A program made the position numbers and the translations under genes. Shown here one piece after another: positions 1-7,263 of a stretch of 12,955 bases of DNA. Within the stretch, counting starts at the first letter, position 1; each line of letters begins with the position of its first letter. A model generated the notes under the pieces. That model searched no databases. It worked only from the letters and a program-made list of their open reading frames with translations, and had not been told where the DNA came from. The stretch covers positions 1,128-14,082 of the forward strand of contig DNGE01000090.1 in assembly GCA_003486705.1 (NCBI GenBank), given 5' to 3'. Origin of the DNA: Bacillota bacterium. Lineage in GTDB: Bacteria; Bacillota_I; Bacilli_A; MOL361; Turicibacteraceae.

Positions 1-1111
1 TAACCGAACTACGAACAGCTGAGTTAAACTCAATGCTATTTTCTTTTGTTTCAACGACTCCAATATTATTAGAGCTTTCGACTAATCCAGCCACGTTTGC
101 ACTCATTGTTTGAGGTCCGTAAGGCATTAATTGTAAAATAGCGATTAAATTATTTAATGTTTGTTCACTCATGACTTTAGCCGATGCCTCACCTGCTAAA
201 ACCTCAATCTTGATTCCCGCATCTGCTGTTGCAAATTCATTTTGCACTGTTTTTTCAAACTCAGACACGATGGTTTTTAATGTTACAACCTCTTCTTTTG
301 CAACCGTTAAGATGACTTCAGCGCGTTTTGGAATGGCGTTCATTTTTTCCCCACCATTAACTGATGAAACAGCGACCGTTAAGTTTTTAGACACAGCGTG
401 TAATAAACGACCTAATAATTTATTTGCATTCGCACGATTTTTATTAATTTCAACACCTGAATGTCCACCTTTTAACCCACTGATAACCACGTTAACTGTT
501 TCATGATCACCCGTTAATAATTCTGTCCATTCAATGGGTAATTCTACTGTGTTGCGTACACCACCTGCACAAGAGGCAAGTGCGACTCCTTCTTCTTCAG
601 AGTCTAAGTTTAATAAAATGTCACCTTTAACATGTGAAGGATCTAAGGCCATAACCCCATCCATTCCCGTTTCTTCTTCAACCGTTACTAATACCGTTAA
701 CGCAGGGTGTTTTAAATTAGCGTCCGCTAAAATAGCCATGGCCATGGCCACCGCAATTCCATTATCTGCTCCTAACGTCGTTCCGTGTGTGCGGATATAA
801 TCCCCATCCACATAAATTGGAAGTGGTTGTGTCGCAAAGTCAAAATCGCTATGATCGTCTTTTACACATACCATGTCCATATGTCCTTGAATAATAACAC
901 CTGGTGCAGATTCATATCCAGCAGTTGCAGGTTTATTAATAATAACGTTCATGCAAGGTTCTTGCACAACATCTAAATTTAATTCCTTCGCAAAATTCAC
1001 TAAGTAATCACTCATTTGTTTTTCATTACCTGATTCATGAGGAATTTTTGTTATTTCTTCAAAGTATTTAAATACTGCGTTTGGGTTTAAATGTCCTAAA
1101 ACTGTTGACAT
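1..1111 (-). CDS. pepD: Aminoacyl-histidine dipeptidase (PepD, M20 family), partial at the left edge
   Basis: A cytosolic di-zinc metallopeptidase that cleaves Xaa-His and other dipeptides, releasing amino acids for reuse. My translation of the minus strand gives 370 open codons from ATG at 1111; the C-terminus lies outside the window (family members are about 480-490 aa). The metal and catalytic signature is in order: HMDMV (His77, Asp79), GADNG (bridging Asp116), EEETGMDG (general base Glu146, ligand Glu147) and LDSEEEG (Asp170). GGHSG near residue 223 begins the lid/dimerisation domain. The last zinc-binding His is beyond the edge. The start is fixed by GGAGGCGG just upstream and by the family-typical opening. 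The gene is divergent from pncA and has its own promoter. Assignment to PepD rather than another M20 peptidase rests on these motifs and their spacing. Confidence 0.93.
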   Translation of the reverse strand, partial: MSTVLGHLNPNAVFKYFEEITKIPHESGNEKQMSDYLVNFAKELNLDVVQEPCMNVIINKPATAGYESAPGVIIQGHMDMVCVKDDHSDFDFATQPLPIYVDGDYIRTHGTTLGADNGIAVAMAMAILADANLKHPALTVLVTVEEETGMDGVMALDPSHVKGDILLNLDSEEEGVALASCAGGVRNTVELPIEWTELLTGDHETVNVVISGLKGGHSGVEINKNRANANKLLGRLLHAVSKNLTVAVSSVNGGEKMNAIPKRAEVILTVAKEEVVTLKTIVSEFEKTVQNEFATADAGIKIEVLAGEASAKVMSEQTLNNLIAILQLMPYGPQTMSANVAGLVESSNNIGVVETKENSIEFNSAVRSSV

Positions 1112-1133
1112 AAGACCGCCTCCTTTTTTTTAT

Positions 1134-1162
1134 ATTCTACCATAACTTACATAAGCTGTGAA
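1134..1162 (-). promoter_or_regulatory. Sigma-A promoter of pepD
   Basis: On the minus strand, TTCACA (1162-1157) is followed by a 17-nt spacer and TAGAAT (1139-1134). A TGG immediately before the -10 makes it an extended -10. The predicted transcript starts about 15-20 nt before the GGAGGCGG ribosome binding site of pepD. Confidence 0.75.
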
Positions 1163-1371
1163 TTTTTTTCCTTTCATACAGGAGATGATTCGATTTCTTA
1201 TCTAGTTTAGCTCGAATTTAAAAAAGTATAAGGTGCTTAAAGCTAAATGTCAGATTCCTATTATTCACTTTAATCTCCACTACAAGATTCCACAAAAAAA
1301 CTAAAACAACTGCCCTATCTTCAACCACTCACACTGCCCGTGATGTTTCTCACATATTTTAACAAAATTCT
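1163..1371. other. Intergenic stretch between the divergent pepD and pncA promoters
   Basis: No plausible coding frame is seen on either strand. The only structure noticed is an inverted repeat TTTAGCT (1206-1212) / AGCTAAA (1241-1247), too short and too widely spaced to call a terminator. No riboswitch or T-box signature is recognised. Confidence 0.5.
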
Positions 1372-1399
1372 TTGTTATTAACGGTCAATGTACTATAAT
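1372..1399 (+). promoter_or_regulatory. Sigma-A promoter of pncA-pncB
   Basis: A perfect TATAAT (1394-1399) is preceded at 16 nt by TTGTTA (1372-1377, four of six matches to the -35 consensus). Transcription would start near 1406, leaving a leader of about 43 nt before pncA. Confidence 0.7.
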
Positions 1400-1414
1400 A
1401 TTCTTATGACTTTT

Positions 1415-1426
1415 TGTCTAAAGACA
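1415..1426 (+). promoter_or_regulatory. Palindrome TGTCT-AA-AGACA in the pncAB leader, possible operator
   Basis: A perfect 5-bp inverted repeat with a 2-nt centre lies about 10-20 nt downstream of the predicted transcription start and 12 nt before the Shine-Dalgarno. Its TGTC...GACA form recalls, from memory, operators of the niacin-responsive repressor NiaR in Firmicutes, though the centre spacing may differ. Binding is inference only; a 12-nt palindrome can also be chance. Confidence 0.3.
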
Positions 1427-1448
1427 GTTGAAGAATTGGAGGCACGTT

Positions 1449-2120
1449 ATGAATTTCAATTTAGATGATTTATTAAAATCTAGTGAAACATCCATAATAA
1501 AAATGGTTGAACTTTTACAACAATCATCACCGATTGCACTATCTTCATTTAAAAGTGATGAAACAGCCTTAATTATTGTTGATATGATTAATGGATTTGT
1601 GAAAACCGGAGCACTCTCATCACCACGCATAAAAGAGATTGTTCCAACTGTTTGTGAACTGATTACAGCGTGTCAGGCTGCGTCGATTAAAAGCGTTGCA
1701 TTTGCCGACAGTCATCCAAAAGATTGTATTGAATTTCAGTCGTATCCCGTGCATTGTTTAACCGATAGTGATGAAAGTGAAATCATCGATGAAATTAAAG
1801 AGATTGGACATTACGACTTAATCTTAAAAAATTCAACAAATGGTTTTTTAGAACCTGCTTTTCAAAAGTGGCTTAAAAACCATCCATCGATTCACCAATT
1901 TATCATCATCGGCGATTGCACTGATATTTGTGTGGAGCAATTTGCGATTACGTTAAAAACGTATTTCAATGCTATAAACAGACAAAGTCGCGTGATTGTG
2001 CCAATGTCTTGTGTGGAGACGTATGACCTTTTGGAGCATGTTGGCGATCTGATGAATTTAATTGCTTTATACAAAATGCATCTAAATGGGGTTGAAGTCA
2101 CACCCCACATTGAACAGTAG
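1449..2120 (+). CDS. pncA: Nicotinamidase (isochorismatase-like fold)
   Basis: Hydrolyses nicotinamide to nicotinate and ammonia, the first step of the deamidating NAD salvage route. The 223-aa protein shows the family triad: Asp45 in IIVDMINGF, Lys127 in LILKNSTNGF, and Cys161 in GDCTDICVEQF. The metal ligands are Asp87 and His89 in FADSHP and His102 in YPVHC, which separates nicotinamidases from other isochorismatase-like hydrolases. I chose ATG 1449, with GGAGG at 1438-1442; a frame-open TTG 21 nt upstream has no ribosome binding site. About 35 residues precede the core fold, a somewhat long N-terminus. pncB begins 15 nt downstream, so the two are almost certainly cotranscribed, and PncB uses the product of this enzyme. 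Closest alternative: a cysteine hydrolase of unknown substrate, less likely given the metal site and neighbour. Confidence 0.9.
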   Translation: MNFNLDDLLKSSETSIIKMVELLQQSSPIALSSFKSDETALIIVDMINGFVKTGALSSPRIKEIVPTVCELITACQAASIKSVAFADSHPKDCIEFQSYPVHCLTDSDESEIIDEIKEIGHYDLILKNSTNGFLEPAFQKWLKNHPSIHQFIIIGDCTDICVEQFAITLKTYFNAINRQSRVIVPMSCVETYDLLEHVGDLMNLIALYKMHLNGVEVTPHIEQ

Positions 2121-2135
2121 AAAGAGGAATCATTT

Positions 2136-3584
2136 ATGAGTTTTAAAAACCTAAACCTGACCATGCTTGTTGATTTTTATGAGTTAACCATGGCAAATGG
2201 ATATTTCGAAAATGGAATGGAAGATCAAATCGCTTATTTTGATATGTTCTTCCGACGCGTTCCAGACCAAGGCGGTTTCGCCCTTATGGCAGGTGTTGAG
2301 CAATTAATCGAATATTTTAAAGAGTTACATTTTTCAGATGAAGATATTGAATTTTTACGTAGCAAAAACATTTTTTCTGAAGGATTTTTAAATTATTTAA
2401 AAAACTTCGACTTCTCGTGTGATGTATACGCGATTCCCGAAGGAACACCAATCTTTCCAAATGAACCGATTTTAACGGTTAAAGGGCCTATCATTCAAGC
2501 ACAATTTATTGAAACCATGATTTTACTTGCGATTAACCATCAATCGTTAATCGCAACAAAAGCCAATCGTATCGTGCGTGCGGCTGAAGGTCGCACGGTG
2601 ATTGAATTTGGTTCTCGTCGTGCCCAAGGGGCTGACGGTGCCATTTTAGGTGCGCGTGCGGCTTATATTGGAGGAGCAACAGGAACGGCTTGTACGATCA
2701 CAGACCGCGACTACGGGGTACCATCACTTGGTACCATGGCACATAGTTGGGTTCAAACCTTTGACACAGAATATGATGCCTTTAAACGATATGCTGAATT
2801 ATATCCAGATAACTGCTTCTTATTAGTCGACACTTATAATACGTTAAAATCAGGAATTCCAAATGCCATTAAAGTGTTTAATGAATACATAATTCCTAAA
2901 GGCTTACGCCCAGGTGGGATTCGCATCGATAGTGGAGACGCAGCTTATTTATCTAAAAAGGCACGTAAGCTTCTTGATGAAGCGGGACTTCATGATTGTA
3001 AAATTATGATTTCAAACTCTTTAGACGAGTATATTATTAAAGATTTACTCATCCAAAAGGCACCGATTGATGGATTTGGGGTCGGTGAACGCTTAATTAC
3101 TTCAAAAACAGAACCTGTCTTTGGTGGCGTTTATAAAATTGTGGCCGTTGAAAAAGAAAATGGCGAATTAGTCCCTAAAATTAAAATCAGTAATAATATT
3201 GAAAAAATTACAAATCCAGGTTACAAACAAGTGTATCGTTTATTTGAACGCGATACAAACAAAGCAATCGCAGATGTTATTACACTCGCAAACGAAGTCA
3301 TCGATGACACAGTTCCATACACTATTTTTGATCCAGAACATACGTGGAAGCGCAAAAAAATTGAGAACTTCTATGCCAAAGCCTTATTACAACCGATTTT
3401 CCTAAATGGAAAACAAGTTTATGAAAGTCCAAATCTTCAAGACATCGTTGAATATACTCAAGCACAAATCGCCACACTATGGGAAGAGGTCTTACGTTTT
3501 GAACGTCCTCACAAATATTATGTGGACTTATCAAAAGACCTTTGGACACTCAAAACAGAATTATTGGAAAAGTTCTCCGATTAA
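2136..3584 (+). CDS. pncB: Nicotinate phosphoribosyltransferase
   Basis: Couples nicotinate and PRPP, with ATP hydrolysis, to give nicotinate mononucleotide, the step after PncA in NAD salvage. At 482 aa it is the normal size for the Firmicutes form. The N-terminus has the substrate-binding LVDFYELTMANGYF segment (11-24). EFGSRRAQG (157-165) and GTMAHSWVQ (199-207) follow, the latter with His203, the residue phosphorylated in the ATP-coupled mechanism. IRIDSGD (262-268) and GFGVGERL (313-320) form the phosphate/PRPP-binding end of the barrel. AAAGAGGA (2121-2128) is the ribosome binding site, directly after the pncA stop. It is the last gene of the operon; only a weak terminator-like hairpin follows. 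Confidence 0.96.
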   Translation: MSFKNLNLTMLVDFYELTMANGYFENGMEDQIAYFDMFFRRVPDQGGFALMAGVEQLIEYFKELHFSDEDIEFLRSKNIFSEGFLNYLKNFDFSCDVYAIPEGTPIFPNEPILTVKGPIIQAQFIETMILLAINHQSLIATKANRIVRAAEGRTVIEFGSRRAQGADGAILGARAAYIGGATGTACTITDRDYGVPSLGTMAHSWVQTFDTEYDAFKRYAELYPDNCFLLVDTYNTLKSGIPNAIKVFNEYIIPKGLRPGGIRIDSGDAAYLSKKARKLLDEAGLHDCKIMISNSLDEYIIKDLLIQKAPIDGFGVGERLITSKTEPVFGGVYKIVAVEKENGELVPKIKISNNIEKITNPGYKQVYRLFERDTNKAIADVITLANEVIDDTVPYTIFDPEHTWKRKKIENFYAKALLQPIFLNGKQVYESPNLQDIVEYTQAQIATLWEEVLRFERPHKYYVDLSKDLWTLKTELLEKFSD

Positions 3585-3631
3585 CAAACATCAGCCCATA
3601 TGGTATAATAAAATAGCTCCAAAAGATTAGA

Positions 3632-3686
3632 AATTTAGTAAGAAAGCGTAATTCATCACACTATTTCACTAAATTATAAATTTTTT
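3632..3686 (+). terminator. Possible weak terminator after pncB
   Basis: AATTTAGT (3632-3639) and ACTAAATT (3668-3675) form an AT-rich stem with imperfect inner pairing, followed by TTTTTT (3681-3686). It is much weaker than the other terminators here, so some read-through into rpsT is possible. Confidence 0.35.
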
Positions 3687-3687
3687 G

Positions 3688-3716
3688 TTGCATTTTACCC
3701 CTTGGTTTGATAGAAT
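3688..3716 (+). promoter_or_regulatory. Sigma-A promoter of rpsT
   Basis: TTGCAT (3688-3693), a 17-nt spacer and TAGAAT (3711-3716), with a TGA extended -10 element at 3708-3710. The start codon of rpsT lies about 30 nt downstream of the -10. Confidence 0.8.
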
Positions 3717-3746
3717 AATTTTGTTGTATTTCAGGAGGTGAATCAA

Positions 3747-4010
3747 ATGCCAAACATTAAATCACAAATTAAACGTGTTAAAACTAACGAAAAACGTCGT
3801 CAATTTAACGCTTCTTTCAAAGCATCTCTTCGCACTGCGATCAAAAACGTTGAGTTAGCTGTTGCTAACAATAACGCTGAAGCTGCTAAAGAAGCTTACA
3901 ATACAGCTAACAAAAAATTAGACAAAGCTGTTGCAAAAGGTATCTGCCATAAAAACTTTGCAGCTCGCCAAAAATCACGTTTAAGCAAAAAAATTAACGG
4001 ATTAGGATAA
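3747..4010 (+). CDS. rpsT: 30S ribosomal protein S20
   Basis: Primary 16S rRNA-binding protein of the small subunit. The 87-aa product is highly basic and helical, opening with PNIKSQIKRV and ending KKINGLG. These are typical S20 features, as is the KNFAARQKSRL segment near the C-terminus. The start is ATG 3747, six bases after AGGAGGTG (3733-3740). An in-frame GTG at 3738 lies within the ribosome binding site and is not the start. It is a single-gene unit with its own promoter and a strong terminator, convergent with the spoIIIA operon. Confidence 0.97.
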   Translation: MPNIKSQIKRVKTNEKRRQFNASFKASLRTAIKNVELAVANNNAEAAKEAYNTANKKLDKAVAKGICHKNFAARQKSRLSKKINGLG

Positions 4011-4011
4011 T

Positions 4012-4043
4012 AAAAAAAACCGACTTCTCAGTCGGTTTTTTTT
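4012..4043. terminator. Bidirectional terminator between rpsT and spoIIIAH
   Basis: ACCGACT (4019-4025), loop TCTC, AGTCGGT (4030-4036), flanked by an A-run (4012-4019) and a T-run (4036-4043). It gives a U-tract on both strands and so ends rpsT (+) and the spoIIIA operon (-). Confidence 0.92.
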
Positions 4044-4057
4044 ATTGCTCATTTTTA

Positions 4058-4570
4058 TTAATTTAATTGGCGAACTTCCACTGTTACATATGGATCATTT
4101 GTGAATTCAGTTTTTGCCATCACATATAACTCATTAATCGCTTCAACAGATGGGAATGAATCACTATCTGCTACTTGTACAATGACTTGTACAGCATCTT
4201 CATTGACACGCACTAAGACATCATCATATCCTTTAGACTTAATCATTGACTCTAATGCTTGAGCATGTTCATACTCTTTATTGATTTTAGCAATACTGTC
4301 TTTTGCATCACTTTTTGTAGTTGCATCTGAATCAGCACTTGCAATCACTGATTTTAATTCTTCAACTTTTGCACTACGTTGTGTATCTAATTCTAAACGT
4401 AATGTATCAAGTGGGTTCGATACAGCATCTGTCTCTAAGTTAATCCCTGGCGCTGGATTTTCACTCGATACTTTTGAATCTGGCATTTCATCACCTAATG
4501 CATAATAAAACACTGTTAATAACGCGAATACTACGAATAAAGCTGCTGTTACATAAGAATTTCTGTTCAT
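4058..4570 (-). CDS. spoIIIAH: SpoIIIAH, ring-forming stage III sporulation protein
   Basis: Mother-cell membrane protein whose extracellular domain pairs across the intermembrane space with forespore SpoIIQ (or its counterpart), forming the feeding channel needed for late forespore gene expression. The 170-aa protein has one N-terminal transmembrane helix (about 5-25), a low-complexity linker, then the LDTQRSAKVEELKSVI helix and a YscJ/FliF-like ring-building fold running to the end. It is shorter than the roughly 218-aa Bacillus protein, mostly through the linker. The start is ATG 4570 with AGGGGGA upstream; spoIIIAG ends one base before it. Last gene of the operon. Confidence 0.92.
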   Translation of the reverse strand: MNRNSYVTAALFVVFALLTVFYYALGDEMPDSKVSSENPAPGINLETDAVSNPLDTLRLELDTQRSAKVEELKSVIASADSDATTKSDAKDSIAKINKEYEHAQALESMIKSKGYDDVLVRVNEDAVQVIVQVADSDSFPSVEAINELYVMAKTEFTNDPYVTVEVRQLN

Positions 4571-4571
4571 A

Positions 4572-5045
4572 TTAATTTCCCCCTAGGTCTTTTGTATTTA
4601 ACATTGATATTTTATGAATTGGAATGTCTAGTAATAAACTGATCGCCTGAGTCACCTCATATGGTGCGCTCAAACTACCACTGTATACAATGACAACCCC
4701 ATTTGGTACCGTACTTGTTTGATTCGATGTAAATAGCGAAGTTGTCGTGACTGTTTTTTCGGTATAAGCCACATTTACACTTTGAATTTCGACACTTCCT
4801 ATCGATTCAAATAACTGCTCAACTTGCAACTGATGCGTTTGTTCTACACTACTCTTTGAACTGCCTAAAGAAAAATCTACGCCACCTAGTAACAATATCG
4901 CAACCGGTATGACTAAGATTGCCACTTTAGCAATTGCAAAGATATCAATCTGTTTAGAAGAGGCTTTCGCATCTTTACTACCATGATTTTTGATACTTTG
5001 GTACATCCCACTACTTAATTTATTAGTCTCTACTTTTTCGTTCAT
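4572..5045 (-). CDS. spoIIIAG: SpoIIIAG, short form
   Basis: Mother-cell ring component of the SpoIIIA-SpoIIQ channel. The 157-aa protein has a polar N-terminus, one transmembrane helix (about 34-55), a short coiled stretch (QLQVEQLFESIGSVEI), and a C-terminal half of a ring-building motif with PNGVVIVYSG and LLDIPIHKISML, typical of the family. The Bacillus protein is about 229 aa. The segment between the two halves of the ring motif, where Bacillus SpoIIIAG carries a large beta insertion, is only about 20-25 residues here. The start overlaps the spoIIIAF stop by 4 nt (ATGA), so translation is probably coupled. A run of six G lies in the ribosome binding region. Confidence 0.85.
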   Translation of the reverse strand: MNEKVETNKLSSGMYQSIKNHGSKDAKASSKQIDIFAIAKVAILVIPVAILLLGGVDFSLGSSKSSVEQTHQLQVEQLFESIGSVEIQSVNVAYTEKTVTTTSLFTSNQTSTVPNGVVIVYSGSLSAPYEVTQAISLLLDIPIHKISMLNTKDLGGN

Positions 5046-5497
5046 TGCCCTCCCCCCTCGAATTTTATGTCTGAGATTGATATTCCTATTTCACTTGCTA
5101 GACAATACTGATTTTCTTTAGTTATCGTTTCTGAGTTAATAATGAGTACGTCTTCTAATTCAAAGGAATAAATCTCGACCTGACAAGTTTCTTCAGCACT
5201 TCGTATAAGTTTATCAATATCCGCGACAGTAAACTCACTAATGTCTTCCCCTAGCTGATTTTGATAATACTTAACCGATTCATTGAACCCCTCTTCGCTA
5301 ATAAAGGTAAATGAATCCAGATAAGAACTTACTTCATTACCCATTATACTGAGCACAGGTTTTAGTATGATAACTATTATAAAAAAATGTAAATAAAATG
5401 TAATCATTTTTTTATAAGCTTCCGGAATAACTAAAAAATTGACAATAGCTATCAGAAATAGCATCGCAATTATTTGTTTGGCGTAATCATAAATCAT
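5042..5497 (-). CDS. spoIIIAF: SpoIIIAF, membrane protein of the SpoIIIA complex
   Basis: Assigned by position and topology. Two adjacent N-terminal hydrophobic helices (IIAMLFLIAIVNFLVIP, then FYLHFFIIVIILKPVL) precede a soluble acidic domain of about 90 residues, as in Bacillus SpoIIIAF. Sequence conservation is weak. The start is uncertain. The frame is open to TTG 5530, but that codon has AGGA only one base before it. ATG 5509 abuts GAGAGG with no spacer. ATG 5497 lies 12 nt after GAGAGG and matches the family's short N-terminus best, giving 151 aa. The stop overlaps the spoIIIAG start by 4 nt. Confidence 0.82.
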   Translation of the reverse strand: MIYDYAKQIIAMLFLIAIVNFLVIPEAYKKMITFYLHFFIIVIILKPVLSIMGNEVSSYLDSFTFISEEGFNESVKYYQNQLGEDISEFTVADIDKLIRSAEETCQVEIYSFELEDVLIINSETITKENQYCLASEIGISISDIKFEGGGQ

Positions 5498-5533
5498 ATT
5501 TTCAAACATCCTCTCTATAAATGTCGACAAGTC

Positions 5534-6592
5534 CTAGTTCGTAAATAGCATCATATTGGAACTGAATAAAATAATAAAGAACGTAAAGATAAACATGATC
5601 GCAATAATAAACATAACAGATAATAAGTTCAGTGTTGCAGTATTAAACACATCCAAGACCGCAATGAAATCTTTCTTTAAGACAGGTTGTAAGACTGCTG
5701 TAAGCAATCGAAACAAGAAGTTAACCACACCCAACTTAATCACAGGAAACGCGACAAAGATAATGAGGGTAATGATACTGAGTAACCCGATACTGTTTCG
5801 CATAATGGAAAGCGTTGAAATAACAGACATCATGGTATCCGTAAATTTCGTTCCAATGACAGGGATATGATTGACTAAACTTTGAGTAGTCCTCAAAAAC
5901 AAACCATTTGCAAAACTAAGCGTCACATTCTGAATGGACATGAGCGTCAAGAAGAAGGCGAAATAACCACCTAATGTCCAAATGGCTACTTTATTAATAA
6001 ATGCGGTCATTCGCGTGTATAAATCGTCTGTGGTTAATTTGTTTAAGAACCCAAAGATAGTTCCAATTGTAATTAGCGGCATACTGATTGCATTAATAAA
6101 GAAATAGGAAGCATTAATCAAAAAGACGATCGCCGGTTGAAACAAAGCATGATTCCAAAGCGCACCCGTTATGGTGATCATGGATAACAAAATAGGAAAC
6201 AGCACCACCACAACATTCATATAGCGCGTTAAAATATCCAACGTATAATTATGATAATAGACAAACAATTGAAACAGCTGAACAATTAATACGAATTTTA
6301 AAACCGTATTGGCAATCTTTTTATATTTATCTGAAAAAACCTCTTGGATATGTTGATATAACGCAACCAGAAGCAAGAAAATTAAAACACTTTTAAACTG
6401 AAAAAAAGCGACATTCACTTCGTGCATCGAATAATCAAGTAGCGACTTAAAAAAGCCAACCAGATTAAAATTTTCGACATTTAACAAATTACTTTTATCA
6501 AAATAATCCGCTTGAAGTAACCAATCATACTGGGCGTACAAATCCCCCCATATATCTTCAAGCGGACTCAAATCTATATTTAGACCCTCCAT
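5534..6592 (-). CDS. spoIIIAE: SpoIIIAE, polytopic channel protein
   Basis: Multi-pass inner-membrane component of the mother-cell side of the channel. The 352-aa protein has about seven or eight hydrophobic segments from residue 62 onward. It also has the family's most conserved loop, RTTQSLVNHIPVIGT followed by KFTDTMM (234-255), and SIMRNSIGLL (262-271). Bacillus SpoIIIAE is about 399 aa and begins with a cleavable signal peptide. Here the protein starts directly in the soluble segment that would follow it (MEGLNIDLSPLEDIWGDL). The start is firm: GGGGGAG lies 5 nt before ATG 6592 and an in-frame TAG is just upstream, so no signal peptide can be added. Confidence 0.93.
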   Translation of the reverse strand: MEGLNIDLSPLEDIWGDLYAQYDWLLQADYFDKSNLLNVENFNLVGFFKSLLDYSMHEVNVAFFQFKSVLIFLLLVALYQHIQEVFSDKYKKIANTVLKFVLIVQLFQLFVYYHNYTLDILTRYMNVVVVLFPILLSMITITGALWNHALFQPAIVFLINASYFFINAISMPLITIGTIFGFLNKLTTDDLYTRMTAFINKVAIWTLGGYFAFFLTLMSIQNVTLSFANGLFLRTTQSLVNHIPVIGTKFTDTMMSVISTLSIMRNSIGLLSIITLIIFVAFPVIKLGVVNFLFRLLTAVLQPVLKKDFIAVLDVFNTATLNLLSVMFIIAIMFIFTFFIILFSSNMMLFTN

Positions 6593-6622
6593 ATTTGCTC
6601 CCCCTAAAAACGACGTATCTTA

Positions 6623-7006
6623 CTACAGAATAGATAATATAAGTTCAAATAATGTGACAATAAGCGGAAGACTATACAATATCAAATAAAGCTTAACTAC
6701 AATTTCAACAACCTTATCCAAGTCACTTAAACCCGCTTGTTTTAAAACAGCCGTGACAAATTCGGAATAATATACGATTCCGATTAACTGGATGACAGAA
6801 CTAACATATTGTTGCTCAATATTAAATCTCAAAAACACATCTGTAATATGCGTAATAATCGTTGATAAATATTGAAGTGCTAAAATATATAAGAACGTCA
6901 TCAATACAAATATGAATCCTGGTGCGAATTTTTCATTCATCTTTTTTAAGATCATGTACACAAAAGCGCTACATATAATGAGTGAGAATACTTGTACGAT
7001 ATCGAT
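6623..7006 (-). CDS. spoIIIAD: SpoIIIAD, small polytopic protein, apparent AUC start
   Basis: Small membrane component of the SpoIIIA complex. Read from 7006 the frame gives 127 aa with four hydrophobic segments and the conserved VIQLIGIVYYSEF stretch, matching the usual 125-133 aa. No ATG, GTG or TTG lies in frame between the spoIIIAC stop and GTG 6961. Starting at that GTG gives 112 aa, removes most of helix 1 and has no ribosome binding site. ATC 7006 lies 9 nt after GGAGG (7020-7016), directly behind the spoIIIAC stop. Its first residues (x-DIVQVFSL) line up with the family's MQIIQIVGL-type opening. I therefore place the start at ATC, a very rare initiator. Alternatives are a base error at this position or weak use of GTG 6961. 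Confidence 0.82.
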   Translation of the reverse strand: MDIVQVFSLIICSAFVYMILKKMNEKFAPGFIFVLMTFLYILALQYLSTIITHITDVFLRFNIEQQYVSSVIQLIGIVYYSEFVTAVLKQAGLSDLDKVVEIVVKLYLILYSLPLIVTLFELILSIL

Positions 7007-7020
7007 GACTGTCCCCCTCC

Positions 7021-7224
7021 TTATAACATAAAAATATCTTTTAAGTTATTTAACAACACACTTACAAGCTGGGTAATAAAGATTAACATATAGACATAAC
7101 CCGCCAACATCACTAATTCATTAATATTTTCATTAAAACTGAACTTCTTCATCGCCCAACTTAACAAACCTAATACAAATCCTATTCCTGCAAACTGAAA
7201 AATTTCAACTACATCAATTGGCAC
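7021..7224 (-). CDS. spoIIIAC: SpoIIIAC, two-helix membrane protein; first gene of the shortened operon
   Basis: The 67-aa protein has two transmembrane segments (about 8-25 and 38-58) and the family opening, with IFQFAGIGFVLGLL near the N-terminus and MLAGYVYML before helix 2. The length equals that of Bacillus SpoIIIAC (68 aa). The start is GTG 7224, eight bases after AGAGG; GTG 7233 overlaps the ribosome binding site and is rejected. In other spore-formers spoIIIAA and spoIIIAB come before this gene. Here a sigma-E-like promoter lies about 40 nt upstream and no other gene intervenes before efp. Confidence 0.92.
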   Translation of the reverse strand: MPIDVVEIFQFAGIGFVLGLLSWAMKKFSFNENINELVMLAGYVYMLIFITQLVSVLLNNLKDIFML

Positions 7225-7263
7225 GTTTAACACCTCTAACCTTTTTTATTTTTTTGCTATTTA

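Noticed and set aside
171..976. Plus-strand open frames opposite the dipeptidase gene
   Set aside because: They are antisense to pepD, whose minus-strand frame is open for 370 codons with all catalytic motifs. The plus-strand products have no recognisable features.
1206..1247. TTTAGCT / AGCTAAA inverted repeat between pepD and pncA
   Set aside because: Only 7 bp with a loop of 28 nt and no T-run; it is likely chance in AT-rich DNA.
3199..3630. Short frames overlapping the 3' part of pncB on both strands
   Set aside because: They overlap a full-length, well-conserved PncB and have no ribosome binding site or family resemblance.
4281..4505. Plus-strand frame inside spoIIIAH
   Set aside because: Antisense shadow; spoIIIAH has the ribosome binding site, operon context and family fold.
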